Part shown: positions 62,513 through 64,000 of the stretch, in pieces
Layout: each line of letters starts with the position of its first letter
How positions within the stretch are numbered: position 1 is the stretch's first letter
Source: Gemmatimonas aurantiaca T-27
GTDB taxonomy: Bacteria; Gemmatimonadota; Gemmatimonadetes; Gemmatimonadales; Gemmatimonadaceae
Length of the DNA: 64,000 nucleotides
Direction of reading: 5' to 3'
Assembly (NCBI RefSeq): GCF_000010305.1
Contig: NC_012489.1
Coordinates: 496,001-560,000 of the forward strand
Program-made: the position numbers and the translations under genes
Notes under the pieces: model-generated
The model's database searches: none
Told to the model about the DNA's origin: nothing
What the model saw: the letters and a program-made list of their open reading frames with translations, nothing else

Positions 62513-63178
62513 TCAGCCCACCATCGCACCCAATCCGCGCGGGCGCTGCAATTCGACCACGGTCACACTGAGATGGTCGACCGGAATGTCGAACATTTTC
62601 GTGAACGGGATATCCCGTAGTGTGCACAACGCCGTGCGGATCCATCCGGCGTGCGACACCACGACCACCGTGTCGTGCGGCATCCCCCGAATCGAATCGA
62701 ACACACCGTCCACGCGGGCGGCCAGTGCGGCCACGGTTTCTCCTCCCGGCGGCGCGTGCTGGGTCCACTGCGCCATCCATTCCCGCAGGGAAGCCCCTTC
62801 GGTCATTTCGAGCTCGTGCCAGTTTCGCCCGTCCCACGCGCCAAAGTTCATTTCCCGGAGACGTGCATCGATCACCAGCGGGAGTGCAAATGCCGATGCG
62901 ATCGCCGCTGCCGTGTCACGCGCGCGGAGCAGGTCGCTGCTCATCACGGTGATATCGAGTGGACTGCCATCGGGACTGCGCAGGGCATCGGCCAGCGGGC
63001 CGTCTGCTGTCACCAGCGTGGCGAGTGACTGACGGCCACGATCCGACAGTGGCAGATCGGTATGCCCGATGCAGCGACCGTCGGCGTGTGATGCCTCGGC
63101 ATGGCGCACCAGGATGAGGTGCACTGGACGCGACTCATCCTGGTCGACCGATTCGTCGGGGATCATCAGGAAAGCCAA
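62513..63178 (-). CDS. cobC: Histidine phosphatase, CobC-type alpha-ribazole phosphatase
   Basis: A 221-aa histidine phosphatase. The RHG motif is LILVRHAEASHADGRCIGHT, with HTDLPLSDRGRQSLATL and a second His in VVVVSHAGWIRTAL. Neighbourhood with cobS suggests dephosphorylation of alpha-ribazole 5'-phosphate in cobalamin nucleotide-loop assembly; the fold alone would also fit a general phosphoglycerate-mutase-like phosphatase. It overlaps the cobS stop region by 13 bases, which supports joint translation. It is convergent to the diguanylate cyclase gene with a 7-base gap. Confidence 0.8.
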   Translation of the reverse strand: MAFLMIPDESVDQDESRPVHLILVRHAEASHADGRCIGHTDLPLSDRGRQSLATLVTADGPLADALRSPDGSPLDITVMSSDLLRARDTAAAIASAFALPLVIDARLREMNFGAWDGRNWHELEMTEGASLREWMAQWTQHAPPGGETVAALAARVDGVFDSIRGMPHDTVVVVSHAGWIRTALCTLRDIPFTKMFDIPVDHLSVTVVELQRPRGLGAMVG

Positions 63179-63972
63179 CCCCTCACAGGTGCAGCGGCGA
63201 GCATCAGATAGACACCTAGCTCCACAAGTTGATTCACGGCACCAAGGGCATCACCCGTGATGCCACCGATCCGCCGGCGGAAATAGCGTCCAGATGCCGC
63301 AGTGAGCAAGAGTGCAACGGCGACGGCGATCAATCCGGCGATACCCAGGCACACCACGGCCGTGATCACCGTCATCACCGTGGCCGTGAAAACCCGCCCC
63401 CGGTGTACGCCATCCACGAAGGGGCGACCCGCACTGGAGCGCTCACCCGGCGTCGCCGCCCGGACGTAGGGCAATACCCCAATGAGCCAGACACTGGCGC
63501 ATCGTCCAAGGGTGTGCGCAGCGAGCAGCGCCATCGGGGCGCGCGCCACACCAAGATCTGCCAGCAGGACACACTTCAGAACAACGGCCAGGATCATGCC
63601 CACGAGGGCGTACGATCCCACCCGGCTGTCCTTCATGATCGTCAGCACTTGCTCTGCCGTCCACCCGCCGCCGAATCCGTCCAGGGAATCGGCCAGTGCA
63701 TCTTCGTGAAAGGCTCCGGTGAGCCGCACGGTGGCGGCCGTGGAGAGCAGCGCGGCCACCAGCGGTGACCACCACTGGTGACCCAACAGGAACACGCCGG
63801 CACCGATCGCACCTACGACGATGCCCACCAGCGGAAACCACGCGGCCGATCGCGGCAGATCCGACAAGTCGTGCACGATCCACCGACCGGCCGGAATGCG
63901 GGTCATGAAGGTGAATGCGGCCGCCACGGCACGCCGTTCGGTGCCTAATGACCATCGGCTGGTGGCATTCAC
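63166..63972 (-). CDS. cobS: Adenosylcobinamide-GDP ribazoletransferase (cobalamin synthase)
   Basis: Membrane enzyme that joins adenosylcobinamide-GDP and alpha-ribazole, the last main step of cobalamin assembly. The 268-aa protein has the family features FTFMTRIPAGRW, the metal-binding TGAFHEDALADSLDGFGGGW, IMKDSRVGSYALVGMILAVV, and several hydrophobic segments. The C-terminal IGGITGDALGAVNQLVELGV is the family signature. The length is normal. The start is ATG 63972, 28 bases from the window edge; an upstream cob gene could lie beyond. It shares a transcript with cobC. Confidence 0.93.
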   Translation of the reverse strand: MNATSRWSLGTERRAVAAAFTFMTRIPAGRWIVHDLSDLPRSAAWFPLVGIVVGAIGAGVFLLGHQWWSPLVAALLSTAATVRLTGAFHEDALADSLDGFGGGWTAEQVLTIMKDSRVGSYALVGMILAVVLKCVLLADLGVARAPMALLAAHTLGRCASVWLIGVLPYVRAATPGERSSAGRPFVDGVHRGRVFTATVMTVITAVVCLGIAGLIAVAVALLLTAASGRYFRRRIGGITGDALGAVNQLVELGVYLMLAAAPVRGWLS

Positions 63973-64000
63973 CGCCCGCTATCCTCGTGCGACGGTGCCT

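Noticed and set aside
1-64000. tRNA, rRNA, tmRNA, SRP RNA or RNase P RNA genes
   Set aside because: I looked in the larger gaps (18.2, 20.6, 23.3, 32.3, 34.6, 47.7, 53.2 kb) for typical T-arm and core motifs and saw none. A covariance-model search would settle this.

Overview
The window is 64 kb of GC-rich bacterial DNA, densely packed with genes on both strands and with no tRNA or rRNA that I can see. The gene content fits a Gram-negative, probably aerobic, chemo-organotrophic bacterium: lipoproteins, a class A PBP, a chemotaxis transducer, an aspartate-oxidase route to NAD, ThyX, and DUF1501/DUF1800 exported proteins. Member of the Gemmatimonadota is my best guess. It rests on the gene families (DUF1501/DUF1800 pair, BIG2 lipoproteins, many short TTG/GTG-started proteins) and on no marker gene, so it is an inference.

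Layout. 1-8.5 kb: an exported TPR protein cut by the window edge, then a nadB-nadA-nadC block for quinolinate/NAD synthesis followed by an unknown 313-aa protein, fumarylacetoacetase, a LuxR-type response regulator and a tiny zinc-ribbon protein. 8.5-16 kb: acyl-CoA dehydrogenase, a six-domain BIG2 lipoprotein, a GT39-like glycosyltransferase, a fluoride exporter and an M20 dipeptidase. 16-24.7 kb: a methyl-accepting chemotaxis protein, Rho with a very large disordered N-terminal region, and small exported or cytosolic proteins. 23.5-32 kb: a polysaccharide deacetylase divergent from PBP1A, the DUF1800-DUF1501 pair and two unknown proteins. 32-39 kb: an inverted 15-bp repeat array, a second-type EF-G, ThyX, MarR, a FAD-linked oxidase and a squalene/phytoene synthase family enzyme. 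39.1-40.4 kb: a complete IS3-family element. 40.5-47.7 kb: a minus-strand run of lipoprotein, zinc-ribbon, RNase H-like, M20 deacylase, GHMP kinase and PhaF/histone-H1-like genes. 47.9-56 kb: CoA transferase, ECF sigma factor with a likely membrane partner, lipoamide dehydrogenase, DUF72, alpha/beta hydrolase and the dihydrolipoyl succinyltransferase E2. 56-64 kb: a medium-chain dehydrogenase/reductase, a zinc ribbon, a CmpX-like membrane protein, gyrA, a receiver-GAF-GGDEF diguanylate cyclase, and a cobC-cobS cobalamin pair.

The most unusual structure is non-coding. Long palindromic elements fill the gaps between genes at about 27.2 kb, 39.0/40.4 kb and 44.5 kb. The IS3 element sits inside the loop of one of them, splitting its two arms by 1.3 kb. 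A 15-bp unit repeated in two inverted arms lies at 32.0-32.2 kb. Among the genes, the RNase HI-like protein has lost two of its four catalytic acidic residues, Rho carries about 340 residues of RG/D-rich disordered sequence, and the EF-G paralogue has a degenerate guanine-specificity motif. I did not find a clear new multi-gene defence or biosynthetic system.
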